This document shows, piece by piece, positions 47,007 to 58,400 of a DNA stretch of 64,000 bases. Every line of letters starts with the position of its first letter. Within the stretch, counting starts at the first letter, position 1. The position numbers and the translations under genes are program-made. A model generated the notes under the pieces. That model saw only the letters and a list, made by a program, of their open reading frames with translations. It searched no databases and was not told the origin of the DNA. This DNA is from Margaritifera margaritifera. Lineage: Eukaryota > Mollusca > Bivalvia > Unionida > Margaritiferidae. The stretch lies in the NCBI GenBank assembly GCA_029931535.1, contig JAQPZY010001344.1, positions 1,157,501 to 1,221,500 of the forward strand. The letters run 5' to 3'.

Positions 47007-47580
47007 ATCACTCATGCACTAGGCAGTCTACCAAGTAAACTATACTACATGTCACTCATGCACTAGGCAGTCTACCAAGTAGACTCTACTACATGTCACT
47101 CATGCACTAGGCAGTCTACCAAGTAGACTCTACTACATGTCACTCATGCACTAGGCAGTCTAGCAAGTAAACTCTACTACATGTCACTCATGCACTAGGC
47201 AGTCTAGCAAGTAAACTCTACTACATGTCACTCATGCACTAGGCAGTCTAGCAAGTAAACTCTACTACATGTCACTCATGCACTAGGCAGTCTAGCAAGT
47301 AAACTCTACTACATGTCACTCATGCACTAGGCAGTCTAGCAAGTAAACTCTACTACATGTCACTCATGCACTAGGCAGTCTAGCAAGTAAACTCTACTAC
47401 ATGTCACTCATGCACTAGGCAGTCTAGCAAGTAAACTCTACTACATGTCACTCATGCACTAGGCAGTCTAGCAAGTAAACTCTACTACATGTCACTCATG
47501 CACTAGGCAGTCTAGCAAGTAAACTCTACTACATGTCACTCATGCACTAGGCAGTCTACCAAGTAAACTATAATACATGT
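47007..47580. repeat. 44-bp minisatellite, 13 copies
   Basis: The unit is 'actcatgcactaggcagtct' then 'agcaagtaaactctactacatgtc'. Exact 44-bp spacing. About eight central copies are identical; 'accaag' variants occur only at the two ends. Confidence 0.96.
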
Positions 47581-48401
47581 CAATGTTTATCGTCTTTTTG
47601 ATTGCGAAAATAAATAGCTAGTATTTGAATAACGGCGGTTTTCCATTTCGTCATTGATTCGGTAAAGTTTTTGAGAATCACCATACCAATTCTCGCCATA
47701 TTCGAATCTCATTGTTTAGAATGAAATGATATTCTTTACATTTCGCAAATTGTTGACACAATTAATACAATTGTTGTTGTGATTTATGTGACTTATTATT
47801 ATCGCTGTCATCATCGGAAAACGCATAATTTTGCTCTCGAGTGAAACTGGTTTATTGGTCAAATTTTACCCATGCACTACATTGGCAATCACCTGTTCCA
47901 AACATAAAGATGATACCCGGCCGCCTGCTTCGCTCGCTTGCGTTAGCGAGTGAGGGAGCGCAACAAAGAGCCGGGTACCAGTTTATCCAAACGCTACGGC
48001 GCAAGGAAGAGATTTTTTTCGTGACTAGGAAAAGATCATTATAGTCCAACAAAATTATATTTGTAAAAAAAATTATAACACAGAAAGACTTTGAAAACAC
48101 GATGGCACATATTGAAAAATAAATATTGAATGTGAAGGAGAGTAAGTACGTGTAAAACGAGCACCTGCTACTAGATGTTAAAACAACTGACAGTATCAAT
48201 AGGTGTGTTTTTCAACTTAGCAGCGGTGTTCATAACTGGAAAGATTTTGTTTTCTCCTGGAGAACAATTAATTCTAGTTTACTCTTGCAGTAATAAAGTA
48301 AAGATTCTGACTTTATTTGGAAGCCACTATTGCAGTTGCAAATATAAACAATCTAATATTTCAATAAATTATAACATGATCTATTTATTTATTTTTTATT
48401 T
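47581..48401. other. complex sequence with a hairpin at 47914-47977
   Basis: 'tacccggc' (47914-47921) pairs with 'gccgggta' (47970-47977), and inside it 'ctcgct' pairs with 'agcgag' with about five more weaker pairs, giving a two-part stem-loop in a locally GC-rich patch. The minus strand here is open for 115 codons, but I recognise no domain. May be part of a dispersed element. Confidence 0.5.
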
Positions 48402-48428
48402 TTGTTGTTGTTGTTATTATTATTATTA

Positions 48429-48510
<82 letters not shown>
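48402..48510. repeat. (TTG/TTA)n microsatellite
   Basis: A few TTG then about 32 TTA units. Confidence 0.96.
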
Positions 48511-48760
48511 AGAGAATAGCTGGTAATAATCTTTTGTGAATCTGGTTCAATGAGAAATAAAACATGTCAAATCCTACTGGTAGACCAATTAAATCAATAC
48601 AATCGTGAGCATGCAGAAATAAAATCGTAGACTCCTTGTTTTTATTTTTGTTTGAAATTTAAAAAAAATAAAAGATCAAATAAAAGGAGTAATATCAATT
48701 ACGGTATAGTTTATGCAAACACATCAGCATAACTGATTATCTAGTATGTCTGTTGTATTT

Positions 48761-48902
48761 GTGTTCAACAATACACATATTCACACAAAGGTAATCTGTG
48801 TTCAGCAATACACATGTTCACACAGAGGTAAACTGTGTTCAACAATACATATGTTCACGCAGAGGTAAACTGTGTTCAACAATGCACATGTTCACACGGA
48901 AG
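48761..48902. repeat. 37-bp minisatellite, about 3.8 copies
   Basis: The unit is 'gtgttcaacaatacacatgt' then 'tcacacagaggtaaact'. Starts at 48761, 48798, 48835 and 48872. Confidence 0.94.
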
Positions 48903-50136
48903 AACTTTGCGAAGCAGAGATATGGGTAAGTAGGCCATAATATGTACAGTGTCATTGTATCATAATAAAAAGATCTCTGACCGAATATTTGCTGAATTCA
49001 GCATCAGAGACGATGTCTTCATAAAAAGGATGTCTACCTGTCCAATGCGGTCTTTGTATGCACCATGACAGTATATTTTAAGCAAGCGAGTGTATTTATG
49101 TATATGTATATAATTGCACCAGTACAAAGACTAGAGTCAATAAAGTCTTTCCTACAGAGCATTCCTATTTCAATATACTTAATCTCTGCTTATTCAGGAA
49201 AAGATTTTTGTTTCTAACATTCAATTTTGCCTTTTGTCTATGGAATTTACCTCAATTTTTATTGAAAACTAGGTACACTTCACATTAATCAATATAGCGT
49301 TTGAAATTGGTTATATGTTTACAATGTTAAGTGAGTTTGTATGTTATGCTAAGTTTCTTGCAATAAATTTTCCCTCAAACACATTGACCTTGGGAGCATA
49401 TGGTTGAAAATATGTAAAACACAGTTCTAATTTCACAGCATCTGCTATTGAGAGAGGGCAGATGATGATACATGACAAATTCTTTATTACACTCATGTTG
49501 CAATACGCAACATATGAGGTAAAATATTAGTATCTCATTTTGCATGTGTGTACATCAGCCAAGGACGATATAACAAAGTACGTTTTAATGACGCATAAAG
49601 ACTTGACCCACATATGCAAACGGGAAGCGAGAACTGTCCCTACCCTGTAGATGTATCTCTTTGTAATAAGCTGATGAATAAACATTTTATGATCTTAGCA
49701 CATTGCATCATAAGGCAAACACATCTGTGTTATCTTTAAATTTAAGAGTGTCAAATAAGGTTATGGTATTTCCACGAATGGCGTCCTAATTTGGCCATGT
49801 GTACATATATTGGTGGCTGTGGTGTTCGAAGGGACAGGATAAATTCAATGATTCTGTGACCAAAGCTCATGGACTTAGTATATTATGCTCACCCTTTTCA
49901 TCATGTCGTAATAAAATATTTATTATAAGAGATAATGATACATGTCTTTTATGCTTTATTAATACATAAAAATATGTATTTTCTGATGTATTAATAATAA
50001 AATTAGTATTTGTTTTATAAATACTTTTATTATACTATATAATAATAAAATTTATTAATAATTAAATTATATTTATGGATTATAATAAGCCCATATAATT
50101 TCATCGACTTGTCATATTCTGCTCACTAGATTTATG
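48903..50136. other. no gene seen
   Basis: About 1.2 kb of complex AT-rich sequence ending in a very AT-rich segment near 49900-50090. No coding or RNA signal. Confidence 0.45.
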
Positions 50137-50507
50137 TTTGATCTAAATAAGTTCCCATGTCTTTACTCTAATAATAAGTTCTCATGTCTTTACTCTATTA
50201 ATAAGTTCCCATGTCTTTACTCTATTAATAAGTTCCCATGTCTTTACTCTATTAATAAGTTCTCATGTCTTTACTCTATTAATAAGTTCCCATGTCTTTA
50301 CTCTATTAATAAGTTCTCATGTCTTTACTCTATTAATAAGTTCCCAAGTCTTTACTCTATTAATAAGTTCCCATGTCTTTACTCTATTAATAAGTTCTCA
50401 TGTCTTTACTCTATTAATAAGTTCCCAAGTCTTTACTCTATTAATAAGTTCCCATGTCTTTACTCTATCAATAAGTTCCCATGTCTTTACTCTGTCAATA
50501 GATACTA
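50137..50507. repeat. 27-bp minisatellite, about 13.7 copies
   Basis: The unit is 'aagttcccatgtctttactc' then 'tattaat', with ccc/ctc and atg/aag variants. 27 bp is nine codons, so a frame reading NKFPCLYSI repeats for 133 codons. The ATG upstream (50134) is array-adjacent and no non-repeat domain follows. Confidence 0.95.
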
Positions 50508-50647
50508 CCTTTTGGTTGTACAAGGTTGTGCATAAGTCGTTGACTGATGGCGATTATGATTGGCTATAACTTACATACAAAAATTTTACTATTAGTCATT
50601 GATCAGTATAATACTTGAAACAGAAGAATGAACCAATGATGACCAAA

Positions 50648-51085
50648 TGAGAATGATTAGGAAGTCTATCATCAGAAGGCTAAAAAAAGTAATATGCTAA
50701 GGACCAATTAATAAAGTCTAAAATGTCAATTAATATTTATAATGATTAGAAAGTCTAACTTCAGGAAGCTACAAATATGTAATATGCTAAGGACCAATTA
50801 ATAAAGTCTAAAATGTAAATTAATATTTATAATGATTAGAAAGTCTAACTTCAGATGGCTACAAATATGTAATATGCTAAGGACCAATTAATAAAGTCTA
50901 AAATCTCAATTAATATTTATAATGATTAGGAAGTCTAACTTCAGAAGGCTACAGATATGTAATATGCTAAGGACCAATTAATAAAGTCTAAAATGTCAAT
51001 TAATATTTATAATGATTAGGAAGTCTAACTTCAGAAGGCTACAAATATGTAATACGAAAAAGACCAATTAATAAAGTCTAAAAAG
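50648..51085. repeat. 90-bp tandem repeat, about 4.8 copies
   Basis: 'aatgattagaaagtctaact' starts at 50741, 50831, 50921 and 51011, with a diverged copy at about 50652. Each unit contains 'ggaccaattaataaagtcta'. Confidence 0.95.
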
Positions 51086-51139
51086 TTTAATATTTAGAAA
51101 GCCCCCAAAGCGCAGTTCACCGGCTAGTATCATTGGCTG

Positions 51140-51350
51140 AATAAAAAATATACCAAACAACCATGTCTGAGGTCGTAAATTTAATATTAAAGTTAATATA
51201 CCAAACAACCATGTCTGACAATCGTAAAAATTAATATTAAAAATATTAATATTAAAATTCATATACCAATCAACCATGTCTGACAATCGTAAAAATTAAT
51301 ATTAAAATTAATATACCAAACAACCATGTCTGACAGTCGTAAAAATTAAT
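51140..51350. repeat. about 50-60-bp tandem repeat, 4 copies
   Basis: 'ataccaaacaaccatgtctg' with 'acaatcgtaaaaattaatat' and 'taaaattaat' recurs with indels in the 'aatatt' part. Confidence 0.9.
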
Positions 51351-53915
51351 ATTCATATGGAGCAATTAAGTAATTAATTTTTTCATTCTGACTCCTGATG
51401 ATGAATGTTTAGACAAAAAATGAAAAAGGCAGAATAACAGAATGAAGACAAGGCTTGCCGAAGCTAAAAATCTTTGTTTGAAAATCACCCGACATTTGTC
51501 TTTGTGGAATTTCCAGGAAAGAAAGAGTCTTTGTACCCATTACATTCAGGTTAAAAAAGAAGAAGAAGAAGAAGAAAAAAAAAAAAGAAAACCACAAAAA
51601 AACACCGCAATAATCATGCTTGTATTGATGTGTTGAGCTATTTATTCCAGATGATGTACATGTACTTACACTTATGTAAGCTTTAGATATAGATAACATT
51701 GAGATACCTGTTTGGGATGAGGTTTGCATATCAATTTTGAAAAAATAAATAAAAAAATAAACTTTTTCTCATGGTTATATTATAAGTTTTTGCATTTTCA
51801 AAGAAGACTGACGATAAACGATAGAAGATAAGGTTCACGAATGAAAATTAGTCGTTTTAAGTTTTATCACTTCCACTTCACCTCACAGTTCTTCATTCTA
51901 TTTCTGAGAATATTCCATAGTAAAAGTCCTAAATCTCCAACAAAGGACAGCTGTCTTTAGAACTGAAAATAATGAAACATTATGATAGATTTTGACATGA
52001 AAGATTTCAGAGAAATTTTTGTAAAAAGATTTTAAAACGGGGTCAACAGGTCAGCGGCGTCGAGCGGGAAGCACCTAATAATAGTGATAAACAACTAGTA
52101 ATATTGCTCGGTATTTTGGACTAGTATTTGTTTATCACTACGTGGAAATATTTTCCGCGTGTGTCCGACATCCCCTGGCAAGGTTTGTTAAACATGCTGA
52201 CGCGTATTTTTGATGTTTTAAGGCACTCGAAATGCATATTTAGTCAACACACGAAATAACAGATGCATTTGTGCATGGTCGCATACCTTTATGTACAACA
52301 TATGCGCTACATCTCTTTGCGGATGGATTCGTAGCAGTACTTAATTTGTTTGTAAATATGTAAATTTGAAAATATCTGGTCGTGGTAGAAAGTCAGGGAA
52401 CAGAGCAGGCTATCACGTATATTGGAGGTTGGGGAAGAAGTAGATGAGACACTTTCCCCTGCGTTTGAAGAGGGGTGGGGTGGCGGGTATCCCACAGCAG
52501 ACGTCCATGAGCCAATTTATTCTGGTGGAAAAGCAGTCAGAGGGTGGTGAGGTATCTGAAGTCGAACCACACAAAATTGAATCCACTGAAAATTTTTTTA
52601 GACAACTTAACTTTAAGTTTGGATGGAATGGCTTCAAACGAGGATACTGATAATTAATTTGTAAATTAAGTGCGATTTTTCGATGGAAGAATCTTTTCAA
52701 AAATGAAAAATGGAACAAAAAACTTTAGAATTTGGATGAAAGAAGACCTCACAAAACTGAAAGACTTGCATACCCAAGTAAAATCGGACAGCCGAGTACA
52801 ATTTGAGCAAATATGTAAACAAAAACTGTTACAATTGACTTTTTAGAATTTCACATATGGAAGTGTTCCTGCAACGATGGTTTATTTTATGTTCTGTACG
52901 TAACTTAGCTAAATTGTTTGTAAAAAAACTAAGTTTATTTCCTATTTATTAATCGCTCTCGCTCTATCTTGACAAGGAAGACAACTCTTGTTTAACAATG
53001 CAAAACTGTAAAGGATTTCCCAAAATAATTTATTTTTAGCAGCCTTTTTTCTGTGTAGTTCTAGCTTTTCTGTTTACAAAGAAGAGTAAAAAACCAGTCT
53101 GCTTTTGTTACTCCAAATCTTCTAAAGGCTTACTGCATGATTGGAAAGCGCATACAATCCATTTCTATGATGAGGATCAAGTTAAACAAAAACTGGTCTT
53201 AATACTTCACTGACAACTGTATCACACTTCCGGTGCTTGTGAGACTGCAGAGAACTAGCATCCTCCATCTTAGTGAAAGTACTGAATTTCGGTACTGTTT
53301 TTCACACGATACACCGTGCCCATTAGTCTGGTTCCCGTTTCGTATGTTCTCTGCTATGTAATCCGCTACACGACTAACTAATCGGGAGACACATATTTGT
53401 TAGTTACCGGGTTTTGATATTGACTTGCCAATTTAGCCCGGGCACAAGCGAAGTCTTAATACATATGAGGGAGTTATCCATTGGCAAGCTAAAAGCAAAA
53501 TATTTTTCACCAATATCAAGAGAACAACAGTAAAGCAGACTACGTCATTTTGGTTGCATAAGATTCTTAAAATAAAGGAATTCAAAAGAGTACAGTTTTA
53601 AACACTCAAACAGATAAGCGACCTATTTCGCGGCCAAACAACAATCACAACATACTTCCTATTGAATTACTGAGCATCGGTATAAACATTTTTAAAACAT
53701 TTTTGCAACATCTAGCTAGTTATCTCAACAAATATTGAATGATTGTTGATATTTTTTTGGTTTCTTGTTCCTTTTCCTTCAGATATCACTTGTGACTTTG
53801 TTAAGGCTAACCAATGAAACGTTTGCTATAGCAATTTTGGATAAAAACGTCTCTGTAAATTCTATTAACATTTGACCTATCTATGTAAAATGTCAAGAAT
53901 TGTATAATAAGGACA
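51351..53915. other. complex sequence, no gene proven
   Basis: About 2.6 kb. Includes a purine-rich 'aagaagaag' run at 51555-51595. From 52410 to 52650 open frames of 60-100 codons overlap on both strands, with fragments such as EEVDETLSPAFEEG and TADVHEPIYSGG in one frame; I cannot place these in a family. Part of the last kilobase may be the 5' untranslated region of the Tx1-like element that starts coding at 53916, but there is no proof. Confidence 0.35.
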
Positions 53916-54664
53916 ATGGATGGTTCATTGAGAATTGCTTCAATGAATTGCCAGGGGTTACGGGACCCAAATCAAAAGAAAGGCATTATAACAAATCTCC
54001 CTGAATGGGATCAACCAAAACAATTTCTAAAATACTGGAGACACGTTTCTTTACTTAACGTTTCATACAAACTTGCATCAGCATATATTGGAAGTAGACT
54101 TAAACTTTCAGGCAAATACATACGAGACAATATCCGTACACTTTACGACCTTCTATTACTCTAATAAAAGCAATTTAGCTGGACTTCTTCTTTTCATTGA
54201 TTTTGAGAAAGTTTTTCACTTTGCTGCATATCTTTTTATTGATAAAGTTTAGCGAAGACTTTCAAGGCTGGATCCAGCTCTTTTACAAACATATTAAATC
54301 TTGTATCATTGTAAATGGACAATGTTCATCATATTTTGAAATCAAGTGAGGACGTAGACAAAGTGATCCCCTATCCCCATATATTTTTTCTTTTATGCGC
54401 AGAGATATTAGCCCATTTGATTCGGAAAAATCCAATATTAAATCAATTAAAATTAACGACACATAATATCTTAATTCACAGTATGCAGATGACACCGCTC
54501 TCGCCTTAGATGACTCTGAAAAGTCTTTTATGTCAGTTCGAGATCTTATTTATCAATATTCAAAAATGTAGGTCTTAGTATAAATATTGAAATAACTAAA
54601 TCAGTATGGATACGAAGTACAGCCAGAAGTACAATAAGTTACTGTCAAGAACACCATTTAGATT

Positions 54665-55071
54665 GGAATGCATCTTATTTTACATATTTAGGTATTACAC
54701 TAGAATGCATCTTATTTAACATATTTAGGTATTACATTAGAATGCATCTTATTTTACATATTTAGGTATTACATTAGAATGCATCTTATTTTACATATTT
54801 AGGTATTACATTAGAATGCATGTTATTTTACATATTTAGGTATTACATTAGAATGCATACTATTTAACATATTTAGGTATTACATTAGAATGCATACTAT
54901 TTTACATATTTAGGTATTACATTAGAATGCATACTATTTTACATATTTAGGTATTACATTAGAATGCATACTATTTTACATATATAGGTATTACATTAGA
55001 ATGCATACTATTTTACATATTTAGGTATTACATTAGAATGCATACTATTTTACATATTTAGGTATTACATT
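54665..55071. repeat. 37-bp minisatellite inside the Tx1-like RT, about 11 copies
   Basis: The unit is 'ggtattacattagaatgcat' then 'cttattttacatattta'. Starts at 54691, 54728, 54765, 54802 and onward to 55061. The first copy is the RT coding sequence itself (ASYFTYLGITL), so the array is an expansion of a piece of the retrotransposon. Because 37 is not a multiple of 3 the frame shifts with each unit. Confidence 0.95.
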
Positions 55072-55443
55072 TTCCATAGAGTTATATGATATGGTCAAGT
55101 TAAATTATGAAAGAAAAACAAGGGAAATTAAATGTTTACTTTTATAGTTGTTAAAGAGATCACTTACTTCACTTAGAAAAATTGTAGTTATGAAAACGTT
55201 TGGCCCTGGCTACGATTACTCATCTATTTCTACGTTTCAAGAGTTAGATGCGCTCTGCCCTAAGTTTGTATTGACTGGTGGAAAAGGGGAATTTTGTATA
55301 CAAACGACTTTGTCAATGAAGACGGTTCATGGATTAATATGGATAGTTGCTGTGATAAGTGTGGAATGCATGTAAACATTTTGAAGTTCCAAAGCATGCT
55401 CAAAACCATCAATTTTGTTTTACAAACTTAATATAAACAATAA

Positions 55444-55448
<5 letters not shown>

Positions 55449-55514
<66 letters not shown>
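55449..55514. repeat. (TA)n microsatellite in the Tx1-like element
   Basis: About 33 TA units between recognisable C-terminal pieces of the Tx1-like protein. Confidence 0.96.
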
Positions 55515-55517
<3 letters not shown>

Positions 55518-56210
55518 CCTTTCAACATAAAGCTGTAATGATGCTTATTGAGGGAAAACGGCTATAAAAATGTTAATACTTCCAGGTATAGAAATGGAAT
55601 CGAGTTTACATCTGAGAGTGATCGGAATGCATACCTTTCCTTGCCTTTTAAATTAACCAAGTGTCCTAAACTGAGATGGTTTCAAACCAAAATCATGCAT
55701 AGAATTTATGCAAGAAATAAGTTTCGAAAAAATTGGAAAAGTCCCTACAGGCATGTGCCCTTTATGTATCGACTCCTTGGAGACTTAAAAGACTTGATAA
55801 ATGCTTGAGTTTATTGCTTGACAAACATGCCCCAGCAACCAAGTGTAGAGTATCCATTCAGAAGTGTTCTCGGTGGTATAGTAGTGTTAGGGACCAGCTT
55901 CGCACTGTTAAAAGAGAACGCCGTAAGGATGAGAGGCTTGGACTTTCATCCGGTCTTACTATTCATAAGCAAATCTATGAAGCCGCTAAGAAGAATGTCA
56001 CAAACATAGTTCATGCAGTGAAATCAACCAACTTCAGTAATAAGATCACTGAAAGTTCCAGCTGCAAAGAGCTCTTTGATATTACTAACAAGCTAATGTC
56101 AAGGAACAAATGTACACCACTTTACACAACCTTCTCTCTGGTCGACCTGCGGGACCTGTTTCAAATTTATTTCGTGACAAAGTACAAACCATTAGAGATC
56201 AACTTGACAA

Positions 56211-56505
56211 CACAATTTCAATCGACTCATCGTCATCATACAGTTGTGATACACAATTTCAATCGACTCATCGTCATCATACAGTTGTGATACACAATTT
56301 CAATCGACTCATCGTCATCATACAGTTGTGATACACAATTTCAATCGACTCATCGTCATCATACAGTTGTGATACACAATTTCAATCGACTCATCGTCAT
56401 CATACAGTTGTGATACACAATTTCAATCGACTCATCGTCATCATACAGTTGTGATACACCATTTCAATCGACTCATCGTCATCATACAGTTGTGATACAC
56501 AATTT
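56211..56505. repeat. 41-bp minisatellite inside the L2/CR1-like element, about 7 copies
   Basis: The unit is 'cacaatttcaatcgactcat' then 'cgtcatcatacagttgtgata'. Starts at 56211, 56252, 56293, 56334, 56375, 56416 and 56457, with a partial copy at 56498. Copies are nearly identical (one 'caccattt'). The first copy is element coding sequence (LDNTISIDSSSSYSCD). Confidence 0.96.
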
Positions 56506-58162
56506 CAGCCTTTAATTGTATTTGAGTCTGTCTCTAAGGATTCCTGATGAAGAAGCGCCCCAGTCAACTTGATCCGATTCCAACATCACTGTTGCTTGAG
56601 TGCTTAGATTCAATATTGCCTTCACTAACCGATATTATTCATACTTCTCTCTCATCTGGTGAATTCCCATCATTTTTCAAATAGTGGCATTATAAAGCCC
56701 CTGTCGAAAGAAACCAACGCTTGACCCTAACGATTTAAAAAGACTACCGCCTTGTTTCCAACCTCCCATTCATGTAAAAAATCTTAGAAAAAATTGTGCT
56801 GTCCCAACTTGTATCTCATCTGAATTTAAAATCTCTTTTTAGCAATTTGCAGTCTGCATATTGCCATCGCCACAGTAGCAAAACTGCCCTTCTGAAAGTA
56901 GTTTAGGACCTTCTCTCTGCTTTGGATAGTGGAAAAATTACAGTCCTCACCCTCCTTGACTTATCTGCAGCATTGGGCACAATAGACCATGATATATTAC
57001 TTCACCGTCTCCATCATGTATTTGGCATTCGCGATACAGCCTTACTATGGTTTAAGTCATACTTAGTGGAAAGGACACAAATTGTCTCTGTAAATGGAAA
57101 ACATTCCAGTCCAGTTCATCTATGTTTCGGTGTTCCACAGGGTTCTGTTCTTGGACCAGTTCTCTTCATTCTATACACTCAGCCCCGTTAAAGTGTGATC
57201 GATCATCTATTGTTTCACAAGTCGTACGCTGATGACACCCAAATATACAAATCTAGTCAACCAACTGATGTTGATGCTACCATCCAAGGCGTAGAGAGGT
57301 GCATTTCCGATGTGAAGTCATGGATGACATGTAACAAGCTGCAGATGAATGATGATAAAACTGAAGCCATTCTGATCACCACACAAAGACGTTCTCATTC
57401 CTATCATTTAATTCAAACAATAAGTATCACCAACACCAACATTAAATTCACACAATCAGTACGAAACCTATGTGTCACTCTCGATAGTACTCTCTCATTA
57501 CACCAACATGTCATGAACATATGCAAGACTGCATATCTGGAGCTGAGACGCATCAGCTCCTTTCGCAGTTTTCTTTCTGTTGATGCCACTAAAATACTTG
57601 TGTGTTCCTTAGCGCTTTCTAGACTTGACCATTGTAATTCTCTTATATCTGGTTCGTGTCAATATCTACTACAGAAACTTCAAAAAGTTCAAAAACAGAG
57701 CGGCTCGGATCGTCCTTAGAGTACCAAGAACTGAGCACTTCTCCCCCTGCTCTGCATCTTCCACTGGCTACCTGCTCGCTGCAGAATCAAACAGAAAATC
57801 TGTTCTCTATGTTACATTTAGTTGACTGTCTCCAAGGTCCAAGATATCTATCTGACCTTACCCATGTGTACTCTCCTTTAAGATACTTACGTTCCTCTTC
57901 TGACACTTGGATTCACATTATTACAACTATCAAAACCAAGTACTACGGACAACGTTCTGTTACGTACTAGGGCGCAGCTACTTAGAACGAACTGCCTCTT
58001 GAACTTAGACACAGTGACACTGTGATCTCATTCAAGAGCGCTCTAAAAACTCACCTATTTAGACTGCAAGAACAGATTTAAGACTTAACAATGTTTCCTT
58101 ACCATTAATTTTCTTTTCAGCATGCTTTTGTTTGTAATTTCACGGTATTTGTTTTTGCAATC

Positions 58163-58165
<3 letters not shown>

Positions 58166-58234
<69 letters not shown>
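58166..58234. repeat. (TA)n microsatellite in the LINE 3' UTR
   Basis: About 34 TA units between the end of the coding region and the terminal stem-loop. Confidence 0.96.
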
Positions 58235-58239
<5 letters not shown>

Positions 58240-58261
58240 TATATGTTAACTAATATTGTAA

Positions 58262-58291
58262 AGCGCTTAGAGCTGTTAAAGATTAAGCGCT
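58262..58291 (+). promoter_or_regulatory. 3'-terminal stem-loop of the L2/CR1-like element
   Basis: 'agcgctta' and 'taagcgct' pair perfectly around a 14-nt loop, about 15 bp before the (ATT)n tail. Stem-loops at this place are thought to be recognised by the element's reverse transcriptase in related LINEs. Confidence 0.7.
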
Positions 58292-58305
58292 GTACTAAGT
58301 CCTCA

Positions 58306-58334
58306 TTATTATTATTATGATTATTATTATTATG

Positions 58335-58370
<36 letters not shown>
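58306..58370. repeat. (ATT)n LINE tail
   Basis: ATT repeats with two ATG units, ending the L2/CR1-like element. Confidence 0.95.
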
Positions 58371-58400
58371 TATCTCATCTTGTCTGGAACTGTCATATAA
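58371..58400 (+). mobile_element. continuation of the Tx1-like element
   Basis: Directly after the ATT tail, one frame reads SHLVWNCHIT. An EHLFW-C motif follows the CPLC motif in Tx1/L1-like C-termini, so the host element resumes here. In the same frame the sequence runs straight into the 39-bp array (ESILTSCIGWTRT). Confidence 0.6.

Larger units (their letters stand above)
53916..55795 (+). mobile_element. decayed L1/Tx1-like non-LTR retrotransposon (5' part)
   Basis: Opens with SLRIASMNCQGLRDP, the usual start of an apurinic-type endonuclease domain. Within about 25 codons it jumps to an RT segment (PKQFLKYWRHVSLLNVSYKL), so nearly all the endonuclease and the N-terminal RT linker are deleted. 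RT landmarks follow in changing frames: GKYIRDNIRTLYDLL, the motif A region LLLFIDFEKVF (about 54185-54215), ROGDPLSP-like RRQSDPLSP (54356-54382), LLCAEILAHLIRKNP, and motif C QYADDTALALDDSEK (54480-54524) with YADD intact. A 37-bp array interrupts at 54665-55071. The sequence then resumes (ELYDMVKLNYERKTREI, LTSLRKIVVMKTF). A TA tract lies at 55449-55514, then KCPKLRWFQTKIMHRI and a CPLC zinc-knuckle-like motif just before the insertion of an L2/CR1-like element. It continues at 58371 as HLVWNC. Many stops and frameshifts: inactive. Confidence 0.85.
55796..58370 (+). mobile_element. 5'-truncated L2/CR1-like non-LTR retrotransposon, nested
   Basis: Begins about LDKCLSLLLDKHAP, in the linker before the RT domain, so the endonuclease is missing as is usual for 5'-truncated LINE copies. 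Continues with KKNVTNIVHAVKS, ELFDITNKLMSRNK, a 41-bp array (56211-56505), then LDPIPTSLLLECLDS, YRLVSNLPFM, QSAYCHRHSSKTALL, motif A LLDLSAALGTIDHDILLHRL (the usual AFD is ALG), FGVPQGSVLGPVLFILYTQP (57127-57186), a TAA, then KSYADDTQIYKSSQ (motif C, about 57216-57260), MNDDKTEAILI and LSRLDHCNSLISG. A C-terminal 'FKSALKTHLFRLQ'-like stretch lies near 58030-58075. The 3' end has a perfect 8-bp stem-loop (58262-58269/58284-58291) and an (ATT)n tail, typical of L2/CR1-type elements. Several stops and frameshifts: inactive. It sits inside the Tx1-like element, which resumes right after the tail. Confidence 0.88.

Noticed and set aside
47852..48199. 115-codon minus-strand frame over the GC-rich hairpin
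   Set aside because: The N-terminal half is AT-rich low-complexity sequence and the C-terminal half coincides with the inverted repeat, so it is likely non-coding.
52307..52718. Overlapping 62-101-codon frames on both strands near 52.4 kb
   Set aside because: They compete on opposite strands and frames, with no motif to favour one. Possibly part of a retroelement 5' region but unproven.
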